From Polynucleobacter necessarius (GTDB taxonomy: Bacteria > Pseudomonadota > Gammaproteobacteria > Burkholderiales > Burkholderiaceae): a stretch of DNA of 64,000 nt. The stretch spans positions 1,302,001 through 1,366,000 of the forward strand of contig NZ_LT606951.1 in NCBI RefSeq assembly GCF_900095205.1, read 5' to 3'. The position numbers and the translations under genes are program-made. Below, piece after piece: positions 19,397-28,763 of this stretch (position 1 is its first letter; each line of letters starts with the position of its first letter). The notes under the pieces are model-generated. The model made no database searches and was not told where the DNA came from. It saw only the letters and a list, made by a program, of their open reading frames with translations.

Positions 19397-19796
19397 TTAT
19401 TTTTTGTTGAGCCCTGCTTTACGTGCTTCCACTTCCTTGTTAATAGCAGCAATTGTTTTCGCATCTGGTGACTTCCAATTACCCCCCCCTGAGTTATTCA
19501 CCATATAAACCAATGCATCCGAAAAACCTTCAATACTGAGATTGGGATTACCGCCTTTAGGAGGCATTCCACGCACACCAAAGTAGGCATGGGCAGTCAA
19601 TGTCACTTGACCCTCGGCTATCAAAAGGACCCACTTAGCTTTATCGCCAAACTTGGGGGCGTTTAGTACACCCGTTCCATGACAATCAGCGCAGACTTGC
19701 TTATAGGTATTTTCTCCGGATTTGGGCCACAGCCATATTTGACGCAGAGAGGCCCAATAAACAAAAGAACGGGAAGAAAAATGATGGTTGACGCAT
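19397..19796 (-). pseudogene. cytochrome c5-like monoheme protein, frameshifted
   Basis: Class I c-type cytochrome. A signal peptide starts at ATG 19796 (MRQPSFFFPFFCLLGLS). The mature part has the heme motif CADCH followed by GTGVLNAPKFGDKAKW, and the distal Met region GMPPKGGNPNLS. A frameshift around 19725-19740 separates signal and heme domain, so the heme motif cannot be exported in frame. Otherwise full length. It would have been a small periplasmic electron carrier. Confidence 0.8.
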
Positions 19797-19866
19797 TAAA
19801 AGACTCTCTTAAACGATGAATGTTTAAGAGATTATCTGAATTTCAGAAAACCTGCTCTAAGTCCAA

Positions 19867-21780
19867 CTACCCTAAACCAAACGCGCTGGCGATCTGATAA
19901 GTGATGAAAGAGGCAGTATAAGCCAAGCAGAATAGATAGCTCAACATAATGATGGGTATCTTCCAGCCACCAGTTTCGCGTTTGACTGCTGCGATGGTTG
20001 ATAAGCATTGCGGCGCAAATACAAACCAAGCCAATAAAGAGAGTGCAGTAGCCAAAGACCAACCACTTGAGATCAAGGGAATGAGTGCATCAGCCGCGTC
20101 GATGCTTGAGCTAGACAAGGCATATACCGTTGCCAAAGAACTCACTACTACCTCACGGGCCGCCATGCCTAGCACTAAAGCAATGCTGATTTGCCAATTA
20201 AAACCAATGGGAGAAAATACATGGGCTAATGCCTGCCCCATCATCCCGGCAAAACTATATTGAATCGGTGAACCTGTCGCACCTTCCGGCGGAAATGGGA
20301 AACTGGATAAGACCCACAAACCAACAGTCATGATCAATATAATTCCGCCAACACGTCGTAAAAATATTTCTGCACGCTGCCATAAGCTGATCGCTAAATT
20401 ACCTAAGCGCGGTAAGTGGTAGCTGGGCAATTCCATCATCAGCGCATTTATGCGAAATTGCTCGCTGGTAAAACGTTTCAACATCCAAGCTACTGCCATG
20501 GCACTTAAAATTCCAGCAAGGTATAGCAAGAATAAAACCAAGCCTTGCAAATCAATTCCTGCCCATAGCTTTTGTTCTGGAATAAACGCTGAAATCAATA
20601 ATGCATAGACAGGCAGACGAGCAGAACAAGTCATCATCGGTGCAATTAAGATCGTCACCATCCGGTCACGGGCATTCGAGATACTCCGGGTGGCCATAAT
20701 TCCTGGAATTGCACAGGCAAAACTAGAGAGGAGCGGAATAAAAGATCTACCAGATAGGCCAACCGATCCCATTACCCTATCTAACAAATAGGCAGCCCTA
20801 GGGAGATAACCAGACTCCTCAAGCAAAAGAATAAAGAAGAACAGAATCAGAATCTGGGGTAAGAAAATCACCACACCCCCTAGGCCGGCCAAAATGCCGT
20901 TAACCAACAAGCTACGCAACCATCCATTTGGCAGCACTTCAATGATTTGTCCGCCTAAATACTCGACTGTAGATTTGATCAGGTCCATAGGCACGGTAGC
21001 CCAACTAAACACTGCCTGGAAAATACAAAAAAGCAGCACTACCAAAATCACAGGGCCAAAAAATGGGTGAAGCAAAACAACATCCAAGCGATCGCTTAAC
21101 TGATCAGGAATAATCCGATCCAGTTTGAGGTTTTGCAAAATTCTTTGCACTTGAATATTATCAGATTCAGCATGCGCTATATGAGAGGCAACGTTTTCTA
21201 AAGTCGCATAGCTTGTTCCTGTGCGCATTCCATTTAAATTGCGCCAATCTAACTCTGATAAAAGGCGCTTAATCTCATCGGCACCATCGGCTTGAATGCC
21301 AATACTAGTAAGTACAGGCAAGCCCAACTCACTTGAGAGTGCGGCTGTATCGATTTGCAACCCTTGACGCTTCGCAATATCGAGCATGTTCAGAACAACG
21401 ATACAAGGTAATCCCAAACGTTTGGCGGCCAGCACTAAACGTAAATTGCGACGCAAATTCATGGCACTCAAAACACAAATCACTAGATCAGGACGTTTCT
21501 CACCCTCTGCTCTACCAAGCAATACATTGCAAGTCACGCGCTCATCTAAAGATCTAGGGTAAAGACTGTATGCGCCCGGCAGATCAAGAATGCGAATATT
21601 TTTTCCGGACTCGAGTGTCAGGCGCCCTTCTTTGCGCTCAACAGTAACGCCAGAGTAATTGGCCACCTTTTGGCGGCTTCCAGTTAATAGATTAAATAAT
21701 GCCGTTTTTCCGCAATTGGGATTTCCCAATAAAGCGACAAGTGGTTCGCTCGAGAAAAAATGAACTGTAGATTCAGACAT
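19867..21780 (-). CDS. feoB: ferrous iron transporter FeoB
   Basis: Inner-membrane Fe(II) transporter with an N-terminal GTPase domain. Motifs: G1 GNPNCGKT, the G2 region ANYSGVTVERKEG, G3 DLPGAY and G4 NMLD. The C-terminal half has the Gate segments and about eight helices, including SCARLPVYALLI and FAPQC. Length 637 residues is within the shorter FeoB class. The start chosen is ATG 21780, which overlaps the end of feoA by eight bases (ATGTCTGA); an upstream in-frame ATG at 21795 would overlap more. A Fur box stands upstream of feoA. Intact. Confidence 0.95.
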   Translation of the reverse strand: MSESTVHFFSSEPLVALLGNPNCGKTALFNLLTGSRQKVANYSGVTVERKEGRLTLESGKNIRILDLPGAYSLYPRSLDERVTCNVLLGRAEGEKRPDLVICVLSAMNLRRNLRLVLAAKRLGLPCIVVLNMLDIAKRQGLQIDTAALSSELGLPVLTSIGIQADGADEIKRLLSELDWRNLNGMRTGTSYATLENVASHIAHAESDNIQVQRILQNLKLDRIIPDQLSDRLDVVLLHPFFGPVILVVLLFCIFQAVFSWATVPMDLIKSTVEYLGGQIIEVLPNGWLRSLLVNGILAGLGGVVIFLPQILILFFFILLLEESGYLPRAAYLLDRVMGSVGLSGRSFIPLLSSFACAIPGIMATRSISNARDRMVTILIAPMMTCSARLPVYALLISAFIPEQKLWAGIDLQGLVLFLLYLAGILSAMAVAWMLKRFTSEQFRINALMMELPSYHLPRLGNLAISLWQRAEIFLRRVGGIILIMTVGLWVLSSFPFPPEGATGSPIQYSFAGMMGQALAHVFSPIGFNWQISIALVLGMAAREVVVSSLATVYALSSSSIDAADALIPLISSGWSLATALSLLAWFVFAPQCLSTIAAVKRETGGWKIPIIMLSYLFCLAYTASFITYQIASAFGLG

Positions 21781-22018
21781 TCGCAAAAGACTCAACCACG
21801 ATCATCCGCGCCTCGGATTGACGCAATGCAAAAGTAGAGGCGCCCACGCGAACCATGTATGGTCCTTTGCCAAGCAAGCCTTTGCGTAATACCGCCACCT
21901 GCTCACCAGGTAAAAAGCCAATATCCTCCAACTGCCCTTTAATTTGCGGGGCACCCTTAGGGGCATTTACTTCACTGACGCGATAAAGACTGCCTAAGTC
22001 GACTTGATCTAAATTCAT
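21773..22018 (-). CDS. feoA: ferrous iron transport protein FeoA
   Basis: Small SH3-like cytosolic protein of 81 residues that supports FeoB. It has the family pattern (APQIKGQLEDIGFLPGEQV, then GPYMVRVGASTFALRQSEA). Its stop codon overlaps the feoB start, so the two are translationally coupled. A Fur-box-like palindrome lies about 45 bases upstream of the start. Confidence 0.93.
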   Translation of the reverse strand: MNLDQVDLGSLYRVSEVNAPKGAPQIKGQLEDIGFLPGEQVAVLRKGLLGKGPYMVRVGASTFALRQSEARMIVVESFANV

Positions 22019-22062
22019 TCAATATGCTTTTTAGCTGGTATATGATTCATTATAGCGATAAA

Positions 22063-22077
22063 TGAGAATGAATATCA
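22063..22077 (-). promoter_or_regulatory. Fur box upstream of feoAB
   Basis: TGAGAATGAATATCA matches 12 of 14 positions of the 7-1-7 Fur consensus (TGATAAT-N-ATTATCA). It lies 45 bases before the feoA start codon, where Fur would block the promoter under iron-replete conditions. Confidence 0.8.
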
Positions 22078-22198
22078 TTCGTTTAAAGCAGAGTTTCACT
22101 AAGCATGATGGACTATTTAGACCTGCGAAGGCTTGATCTATAACAAAAAGATCGGGATTCATGCATACTTAATGACATCGTAGTCACCCTCATACGCC

Positions 22199-22825
22199 AT
22201 GTACCTACCAAAACACTTTTTAGCAGAAGATCCTGCATTACTGGGTCAACTCATTTCTGAATATCCATTGGCCACGATCGTCGCCAATCTGAATGGTCAT
22301 TTTGAAATCAACCACCTTCCCCTCATGTTGAGCGCAGATAGGACTAAGTTACATGGCCATGTCGCCAAAATGAACCCCTTAACCAAAGTTGCTGGTAGCA
22401 GCAATTCATCGGTGACTGCCATTTTTCATGGTCCTAATGCCTATGTAACACCCTCATGGTATCCCTCCAAAAAGGAGACAGGGAAAGTGGTTCCCACATG
22501 GAACTACGCAACAGTTCATGTAGAAGGATTTATCAAACTCATCGATGATTCACAATGGCTTCGCAGTCACGTATCACAAATGACCAATATCTATGAGCCA
22601 ACATATCAATCCACTTGGAAGCTTGATGATGCTCCAGAGGAGTATGTTCAAACCATGCTCAAGGCCATCATTGGCATCGAGATTGAAGTGAAAAGTTTGA
22701 TTGGTAAACTTAAGCTGAGCCAGAATCGACCTGCTGAGGACTATGATGCTGTCGTAGCGCAATTAGAAAAGTCACCGCAAGAAACTTTACAAGCAATGCT
22801 TGGATATATGAGACCCCCAAAATAA
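22199..22825 (+). CDS. FMN-binding PaiB-family protein
   Basis: PaiB-family protein with a split-barrel flavin-binding fold, 208 residues. Conserved stretches seen are MYLPKHF at the start, EINHLPLML, HVAKMNP, and the signature FHGPNAYVTPSWYPSK with VPTWNYATVHVEG. In Bacillus PaiB acts as a negative regulator of sporulation and protease genes. In proteobacteria the role is unknown and could be redox or pyridoxine-related. Intact and transcribed divergently from feoAB. Confidence 0.88.
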   Translation: MYLPKHFLAEDPALLGQLISEYPLATIVANLNGHFEINHLPLMLSADRTKLHGHVAKMNPLTKVAGSSNSSVTAIFHGPNAYVTPSWYPSKKETGKVVPTWNYATVHVEGFIKLIDDSQWLRSHVSQMTNIYEPTYQSTWKLDDAPEEYVQTMLKAIIGIEIEVKSLIGKLKLSQNRPAEDYDAVVAQLEKSPQETLQAMLGYMRPPK

Positions 22826-22834
22826 ATATGGGGG

Positions 22835-23413
22835 CTATGGAGTCATGTAGCCATACTTTTGCAAAATAGATTTAGCCTGAGACCCTTGCATAAAGCGATA
22901 TAAATCTATCGCCTCCTGAGGGGCACCTTTAATGAGCACCATGCGCTGTTTAATCGGTTGGTATAACCCATCATCAAGCAATAAAAATTGGGTTTGCTTT
23001 ACTACATTAGGCGACTTGGCAAGAGATACAGCAGTAAACCCAATATCAGCAGCACCGCTCATCACATAGGCTTGTAGCTGATCCAATATTGTCAGCATAA
23101 ACAAGCTTGTCCTTAGCGAGATCCCACAGACCTTGCCCCTTTAAATAATCAACCGCTGCCTTGCCGTAAGGAGCAAGCTCAGGTTTAGCAATGGCAACTT
23201 TATTAGCTTTGCTAATGGCTTGAGCAATACTACTCTTGCCTCCAAGCGAAGAAATATCGCTGGCGCACCTTTGGGTTTAAACGCAGTAAAAATTTCTGAA
23301 AAAGCATCCTTCAGATTGGCTGCTACGGCAACAGTGGCCACTTGAGCATGTACCGCTTGCGCAAGAAAAAAACAAAACGTAAACAGTATTAGGCGCAATC
23401 TAGATCTCAACAT
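22835..23413 (-). pseudogene. modA: molybdate ABC transporter substrate-binding protein ModA, disrupted
   Basis: Periplasmic molybdate-binding protein. The N-terminus (signal peptide, then VATVAVAANLKDAFSEIFTAF) is typical ModA. It shifts frame near 23280. The stretch between that block and KANKVAIAKPELAPYGKAA lacks the usual ~40 residues with the second half of the oxyanion site. The C-terminal part (SGAADIGFTAVSL to LQKYGYMTP) lies in yet another frame. The total of about 190 codons against ~250 expected indicates an internal deletion plus two frameshifts. No modB or modC follows. Confidence 0.82.
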
Positions 23414-23437
23414 GGTCTTTGAATGGATGATATAAGT

Positions 23438-24464
23438 TTATATCCATCCAGAAATTTGTCGCTTCAGTCCTACAGACTTATAACCAGGCACTTCCTCGGA
23501 CATCTGACGTATCTTGCGGACAAACTTTCCAATGTCTTTATTTGAGACCAATTCATCGCGCATTGCCAAGAAAAATACTTCGTCTTTCATTTGTATGAAA
23601 TCAAGACCATTCTCAAGGGCAACACTCTTCACCCCCATGCCTACGCCTGCTTTCTTGGCTAGGATGGAAGTGGCAATAGCCGAATGAGTAAATTCTTCAT
23701 TTTCATAATCCTTAATCTTTTTAGGATCAATACCCTCTTTGGAAAGTGTCGTATCCAAAAGCAATCTTGTACCCGAGCTTCTTTGGCGATTAATAAACCG
23801 AATATTCGGGCGTACCAAATCCTTTAATCGAGTGATATTAAGCGGGTTCCCTTTTGCGATCATGAGACCCTGAACGCGTTTCATCACAGGAAAAATTTGC
23901 ATACCCTCTTTTTGCAAGCGCTTAGTAATAGTCTTTGAAGCTTGAGGATCTGAAACATGAAAACCTGCAATATCTACTTCATAATTTAGGAGGCGATCTA
24001 ATGCCTCACCCGAACCCGCAATAATCAAATCAATGCGGATCCACTCCACCCATTACTTTTTGAATAATAGGATCGCTACTACTTGCCAAACTCCAGCGTT
24101 TTTCAGATTTCACCCTAAATTGCGCAAACCCCTCTTCCAGATGGGCTAGGCTAGTTTGGCCCAGTCGCCGAGTCTTCTCATCAAAATCGTCAATAAACTG
24201 AATGAGGTAATGAGCATATTCAGATAGTTGCGAGCCATGTCCACGAACACGATCCATTAACTTAAAGCCTAGAGCCTCTTCAACCTCATTTACCTTTTGC
24301 CACACATTCCGATACGATAGACTAGCCTTTTTACAGGCGGATACCAAAGTTTTCCCTTGGTCAATATCCCTTAATAGACTTGTAAGCCAGACCAGATTAA
24401 TGATATCAGGGTCTCTAGCGGTCTTATTGCCAAAAACCAGCGTCGGCCTAATTTATATTCGCAT
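23438..24464 (-). pseudogene. ModE-like HTH regulator fused to a periplasmic-binding-type sensor domain, disrupted
   Basis: A one-component regulator of the molybdate/tungstate type: a ModE/LysR-like winged helix (KASLSYRNVWQKVNEVEEALG) followed by a PBP-like ligand domain (DVDIAGFH-type segment, LDRLLNYEVDIAGFHVSD, NRQRSSGTRLLLD). Starting from ATG 24464 the fourth codon is a TAA (24453-24455), the rest of the N-terminus (DPDIINLVWLTSLL) being in the same frame. A frameshift near 24030-24060 splits the two domains. It is divergent from the tupA-like genes and very likely controlled them. Confidence 0.75.
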
Positions 24465-24533
24465 ATGTAATTTTTTGCATATTGATGTTTTGTAATATGG
24501 CAAATATTAACTTAACCATTTAAAAATACCTAT

Positions 24534-25357
24534 ATGAGACAACTTTCCACACGCTTTATTGCAATCCTACTAATCACATTTGGTCTTTTTGCAAACCCTG
24601 CACCTGCCCAAGAAAAAGTATTGTGGTGTCATCCACCACTTCTACTGAGCAATCCGGTCTTTTTAACTACATGCTCTCCATCTTCAAAATAAAAACAGGC
24701 ATAGAAGTAAAGGTGGTTGCTGTAGGCACAGGACAGGCATTAGATATTGGTAGACGTGGTGATGCTGATGTTGTATTTGTGCATGATAAACCTGCTGAAG
24801 AAAAATTTGTTGAAGAAGGTTATTCAACTAAGCGCTATGAAGTCATGTACAACGATTTCATTTTGATAGACTCTAAATCAGACCCTGCAAAAGTTGGTGG
24901 TGGAAAAGACATTCAGGCTGCCTTCCAAAAAATTGCAGCTGCTCAAGCTCCTTTTGTTTCTCGTGGTGATAAAAGTGGTACCCATGCAGCCGAACTACGT
25001 TACTGGAAAGGCGCTGGTATCCCTGTTGCACCAAGTCTATCTTGGTATAAGGAAAGAGGCTCTGGTATGGGTCCTGCCCTCAACACTGCTTCAGCTATGA
25101 ATGGCTATATTTTGGCGGATCGTGGAACCTGGTTGAGCTTTAAAAATCGCGGTGATCTTGCTATCTTGGTTCAAGGGGATCCTAAGCTCTTTAATCAGTA
25201 TGGCGTCATGCTGGTTAATCCTGCCAAATTTCCGCACGTGAAAAAAGCACAGGGCCAAGAATTTATCGACTGGCTCATTTCAAAGAATGGTCAAGAAGTG
25301 ATAGCTAGCTACAAGATTGATGGCGAGCAACTCTTCTTTCCTAATGCCAAGAAATAA
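24534..25357 (+). pseudogene. tupA: tungstate ABC transporter substrate-binding protein TupA, one frameshift
   Basis: Periplasmic tungstate receptor. A signal peptide from ATG 24534 ends ...NPAPAQEK. The mature part begins VVSSTTSTEQSGLFNYML and carries the TupA motifs VFVHDKPAEEKFVEEGY, SRGDKSGTHAAELRYWK and GSGMGPALNTASAMNGYILADRGTW. The only lesion is one A missing from the A tract at 24613-24617: with six A the frame runs through as QEKSIVVSSTT. Everything downstream is intact (about 245 residues). It may be a recent null or an error. Confidence 0.85.
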
Positions 25358-25362
25358 TCAAC

Positions 25363-26071
25363 ATGCATAACAAGAATATTTCGTGGACTATGAAATCCCT
25401 CATTGTTGCCACACTTGCCTACTTCGGAGTGAATACTACTATGTCACAGAGCAGCCCCTTGAAGCTAGAAGCGCTCTATGGGCGAGGTGCACAAAGTTTT
25501 CACTTGGCTACTGGTAGCCCTGGTGAATTAGGTCTGCTTCAAGCGCTGGGTGAGGTCTTTGACAAAAAAGAAGGTGCTCGCTTAATTTGGATTAAGGCTG
25601 GTAGCGGTGCTTCATTAAACCTTCTTAAAACTGCACAAGTTGACATGATCATGGTGCATGCTCCTGAAGCCGTCAATAAGGCGATTGCCGATGGCTGGGC
25701 CACCAACCGAACACTGATTGGATCCAATGAGTTTTATATCGTAGGGCCAAAGAGTGATCCTGCCAATATCAAGTCTGCTACTAACGGAGCGGATGCTTAT
25801 TCAAATCATGACGGACAGCAGTACCTGGGTCGCCGAAAAAGATATCGCCCCGAATTTGCAGATTTTGTATCGTGGTGACAAATTTTTAGTAAACACCTAC
25901 GATGCTCTTGCCACCCCTGCTGGCGCTACCCTCAATCGTGATGTTGCCGTGAAATTCATTCAATTTGTGGCTTCAGATGAAGGGCAGACGATTATCCGCA
26001 ACTACGGAAAATCCAAATATAAGGAGCCACTTTATAATGATGCTGCATACGCAAAGCAATACGTTCATTAG
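25363..26071 (+). pseudogene. second TupA-like substrate-binding protein, frameshifted and internally deleted
   Basis: Paralogue of the preceding gene. The N-terminal part (signal peptide, GSPGELGLLQALGEVFDKK, MIMVHAPEAVNKAIADGW) is in one frame to about 25790. The C-terminal part (STWVAEKDIAPNLQILYRG to YAKQYVH) is in another. Between them the central segment with the anion-binding SRGDxSGTH motif, present in the upstream gene, is missing, so some 40-50 residues appear to have been deleted at the frameshift. It starts 5 bases after the tupA stop, so the two formed an operon. Confidence 0.78.
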
Positions 26072-26079
26072 GAGAAATC

Positions 26080-26306
26080 ATGGAACTCAAAGTCAAATTC
26101 AGCGCTCGTAACACTCTTAGCGGAAAAATAGTAGAGCTCAAAATGGGCCAAACCACTTCTCATGTGAAGTTAGATATCGGCGGTGGCCACATCGTGTGAC
26201 CGCATCCATTACTAATGAGGCAGCGGAGGAACTAAACCTTAAGGTAGGTGATCAAGCTTGGGCGGTAATTAAGGCTTCTGCTGTCATGATTGCAAAAGAC
26301 GCATAA
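26080..26306 (+). pseudogene. molbindin-like Mop/TOBE domain protein, frameshifted
   Basis: A 70-odd-residue oxyanion-binding (Mop/TOBE) protein, as found in molybdate storage proteins and in ModE/ModC. It reads MELKVKFSARNTLSGKIVELKM...LDIGGGHIV, then TGA; after a 2-base insertion near 26196-26200 it continues TASITNEAAEELNLKVGDQAWAVIKAS to the stop at 26304. The good AGGAG ribosome site and the position 8 bases after the TupA-like gene make it the last gene of the Mo/W operon. Confidence 0.8.
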
Positions 26307-26330
26307 GTAAACATCAAATACTGACCAATA

Positions 26331-26356
26331 AAAAAGCCCGCAATTGCGGGCTTTTT
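26331..26356. terminator. bidirectional Rho-independent terminator
   Basis: AAAAAGCCCGC pairs with GCGGGCTTTTT around AATT. It lies between the converging Mo/W operon (+) and the exported-protein gene (-), with A and T runs on both sides, so it can serve both strands. Confidence 0.9.
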
Positions 26357-26395
26357 TACCACTGGCGTACTACTCAGCCAGTTAAATGCCTAAAC

Positions 26396-26977
26396 TTACT
26401 TCTTAGGTGTTACGAAACCAATCGCTGTGTCATCAACAAACTCAATCATGACGTCATCACCAGCTTTGAATTTCTCAAGCCCCAAAACAGCAAGATCTAC
26501 TTTAACTTTTTGCTTCTCGCCGCTTGACATTGTGAAAGTCACGATGCGTGTTTTCTGATCAATTGCAGAAATCTTCACAGTCGCATAAATCGTGTCAGTA
26601 GTTTCTTCAAAAGGTTTAGCAGAGCCTTTGCCAGCTACTACCACTGAGCGTACGCCAGAAGCACCAGGCTTTTGACCTTTACCAGCAGCAGTCAAACCAA
26701 CAGCAACCGCTTGAGCATGCTCAATTAAAAAAACATCGCCCTTTTTAACTTTTTCCAAATCATTGATGGATTTAGATACGTTCATTTGCGCCAAATTACC
26801 ATTCGCATCTTTCAACACTACGGTACGTTTTGCTACATCTACTGAATCAACGGTAGCGGTCAAAACTACTACGTCAGCTGCCAAAGGCAACATCTTTGCA
26901 GGAGCTTGTGCAAATACAGATCCTGCACAAACAATGCCTACAGCAGCAAATAAACCAGCTAATAAAGATTTCTTCAA
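26396..26977 (-). CDS. exported protein of unknown function
   Basis: A 193-residue secreted protein. A Sec signal peptide (KKSLLAGLFAAVGIVCAGSVFAQ) is followed by two similar beta-rich halves. Each has a V-D-x-x-x-[RK]-[TI]-V-x-[LF] pattern (VDSVDVAKRTVVLKDANG and ISAIDQKTRIVTFTMSSG) and a K[FV]KxGD[DV] motif, which suggests an internal duplication of a small barrel domain. I do not recognise a family. The start is taken as TTG 26977, seven bases after an AGGAG; upstream ATGs in frame would destroy the signal peptide. Intact. Confidence 0.7.
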   Translation of the reverse strand: MKKSLLAGLFAAVGIVCAGSVFAQAPAKMLPLAADVVVLTATVDSVDVAKRTVVLKDANGNLAQMNVSKSINDLEKVKKGDVFLIEHAQAVAVGLTAAGKGQKPGASGVRSVVVAGKGSAKPFEETTDTIYATVKISAIDQKTRIVTFTMSSGEKQKVKVDLAVLGLEKFKAGDDVMIEFVDDTAIGFVTPKK

Positions 26978-27159
26978 AATAACTCCTAATGAGTAAAAGG
27001 TTTCAGATGGGCCCAAATGAGAGCCACAATTCGTTGTAACCATGGATTGAGTCATGTAAAAATAGCCCCTAAGTACCACCCAAATACCCCTCTAACTACC
27101 CTAATTTCCCTCCAGCTTTGGTAAATTGGAGAGAACAAGCACCTAGGACAAAATAGATT

Positions 27160-27597
27160 TTGGAAATCATCATTAAATCGTGGAAAGAGGCCGAAAATGA
27201 CACCTTTTTAATTCGGGAAACGGTATTCGTTCAGGAGCAAGGGGTTCCGGTTGTCCTTGAATTAGATGAATTTGATCTATCGGCAACCCATGCACTTGCT
27301 TATGAAGGCACACAATCCGCAGGAACCGGCAGGTTAGTTAATTTAGGGTCCGGTGAGTTCCAAATTGGTCGCATGGCTGTTCTCTCTAGATTTAGGGGGC
27401 GAGGCTTAGGCGGCAAAATACTTGAGAAACTGATTGATTTAGCCAAATCCCAAGGTGCAAGCAAGATCATCTTGCACTCTCAGGTAAGCGCCATACCTTT
27501 TTATGAAAAATTGGGTTTTCAAGCTGAAGGGTCTATCTTTGATGAGGCTGGTATTGCACATCGTAATATGATTCTTGTATTGCCCCAGATTGACTGA
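27160..27597 (+). CDS. GNAT family N-acetyltransferase
   Basis: Acetyl-CoA-dependent transferase, 145 residues, with the GNAT acetyl-CoA loop motif RFRGRGLGGKIL and the C-terminal PFYEKLGFQAEG. The N-terminal RETVFVQEQGVPVVLELDEFD resembles the ElaA/YitI subgroup; substrate unknown. It starts with TTG at 27160 after AGGAC. It heads a tight run with the thioesterase (16 bp gap) and the dioxygenase (11 bp gap), probably one operon. Confidence 0.85.
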   Translation: MEIIIKSWKEAENDTFLIRETVFVQEQGVPVVLELDEFDLSATHALAYEGTQSAGTGRLVNLGSGEFQIGRMAVLSRFRGRGLGGKILEKLIDLAKSQGASKIILHSQVSAIPFYEKLGFQAEGSIFDEAGIAHRNMILVLPQID

Positions 27598-27613
27598 TTT
27601 TAGATTGCTACTC

Positions 27614-28039
27614 ATGACTACAAATACCAACCCACCTTTCATTTATCGCGTTTGCTATTCAGATACGGATGCTGCTGGCTTTATTTACCATGGTCGCTAT
27701 CTAGAAATATTTGAACGTAGTCGCGCTGAATGGCTGGCCCAGCGAGATCTCACTCCTACCAAGTTAATCAAAGAGTTTGGAGTCTTGCTACCAGTACGCG
27801 AACTAAAAATGAACTTCTATAAACCTGGTCGCCTCGATGACATTCTTTTTATAGATCAAGTGATTGAACATCGCGGCCGTACGCAGGTTGCAGTAAAGCA
27901 AACAGCACAAAGAAGAATATTCCAGGGAAATGTTGAAGATATGGAAGTAATCGCCAGCGCTGTTCTTCATATTGTGTGCATAGACACCACTACCCTGAAA
28001 CCCAAAGCTATTCCCGACTGGTTATTTATTGCCGAGTGA
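27614..28039 (+). CDS. acyl-CoA thioesterase, YbgC/4-hydroxybenzoyl-CoA type
   Basis: Hot-dog-fold thioesterase of 141 residues, with the catalytic-Asp motif YSDTDAAGFIYHGRYLEIFERSR near the N-terminus. It hydrolyses short-chain or aromatic acyl-CoA; the exact substrate is unknown. ATG 27614 is preferred over upstream starts because the conserved block begins about 12 residues later. It lies between the GNAT and thiol dioxygenase genes. Confidence 0.85.
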   Translation: MTTNTNPPFIYRVCYSDTDAAGFIYHGRYLEIFERSRAEWLAQRDLTPTKLIKEFGVLLPVRELKMNFYKPGRLDDILFIDQVIEHRGRTQVAVKQTAQRRIFQGNVEDMEVIASAVLHIVCIDTTTLKPKAIPDWLFIAE

Positions 28040-28050
28040 TAGAGCAATCT

Positions 28051-28629
28051 ATGGTTGATGAAAAATTACTCAACTTTGTTAAAGACTTTACTCTTCTGCC
28101 AGAGCAAAAGCCTAGCGAAGAAATTATTTTTACCAAAGGTAAGCATCTTTTAGAAAAACTGATTGCCGTAGATGACTGGCTTCCAGAAGAATTTACTAAA
28201 CCCCATCCGCAGTATTACCAACAATACCTTCTCTATGCCGATCCTTTAGACCGTTTCTCAGTAGTGAGTTTTGTTTGGGGTCCTGGCCAGAAAACACCGC
28301 TTCATAATCACACTGTTTGGGGGATGATTGGTCAACTACGCGGTGAAGAGAAAGGCACGCCCTACTATCGTCAAATAGATGGGTCATATCAAGCAGGTAA
28401 TGCACATATCTACCCACCAGGCATTGTTGATACTGTCTCTCCAGATACGCACGACATTCATGTCGTGGAAAATCATTTGCTAGATCAAGCTTCAATCAGC
28501 ATTCATGTGTATGGTGGCAATATTGGTCGAATTCATCGCTCGGTATTTGATCCTCTCACTGGCGCAGAAAAGTCATTCGTTTCTGGGTACGCCAATAAGC
28601 TGGTGCCAAATCTTTGGAATTCTCCATAA
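28051..28629 (+). CDS. cysteine/3-mercaptopropionate dioxygenase family protein
   Basis: Cupin-fold thiol dioxygenase of 192 residues, oxidising a thiol to a sulfinate with Fe(II) and O2. The first two iron-binding His are in LHNHTVWG and the third in SIHVYGGNIGR. The bacterial enzymes often prefer 3-mercaptopropionate; the sequence alone does not decide. ATG 28051, eleven bases after the thioesterase stop. Intact. Confidence 0.85.
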   Translation: MVDEKLLNFVKDFTLLPEQKPSEEIIFTKGKHLLEKLIAVDDWLPEEFTKPHPQYYQQYLLYADPLDRFSVVSFVWGPGQKTPLHNHTVWGMIGQLRGEEKGTPYYRQIDGSYQAGNAHIYPPGIVDTVSPDTHDIHVVENHLLDQASISIHVYGGNIGRIHRSVFDPLTGAEKSFVSGYANKLVPNLWNSP

Positions 28630-28763
28630 ACCATTAAATCTCTTGCTTTACGATGAACGACTTAAAATAGAGCCTCTTACTGCAAACGCCTTAGCGTGGC
28701 AGCTCACCCCATTGACCGGGATAGTCTTTTAATTGAATACGGGTCAATACTTTATTGGCCCCT

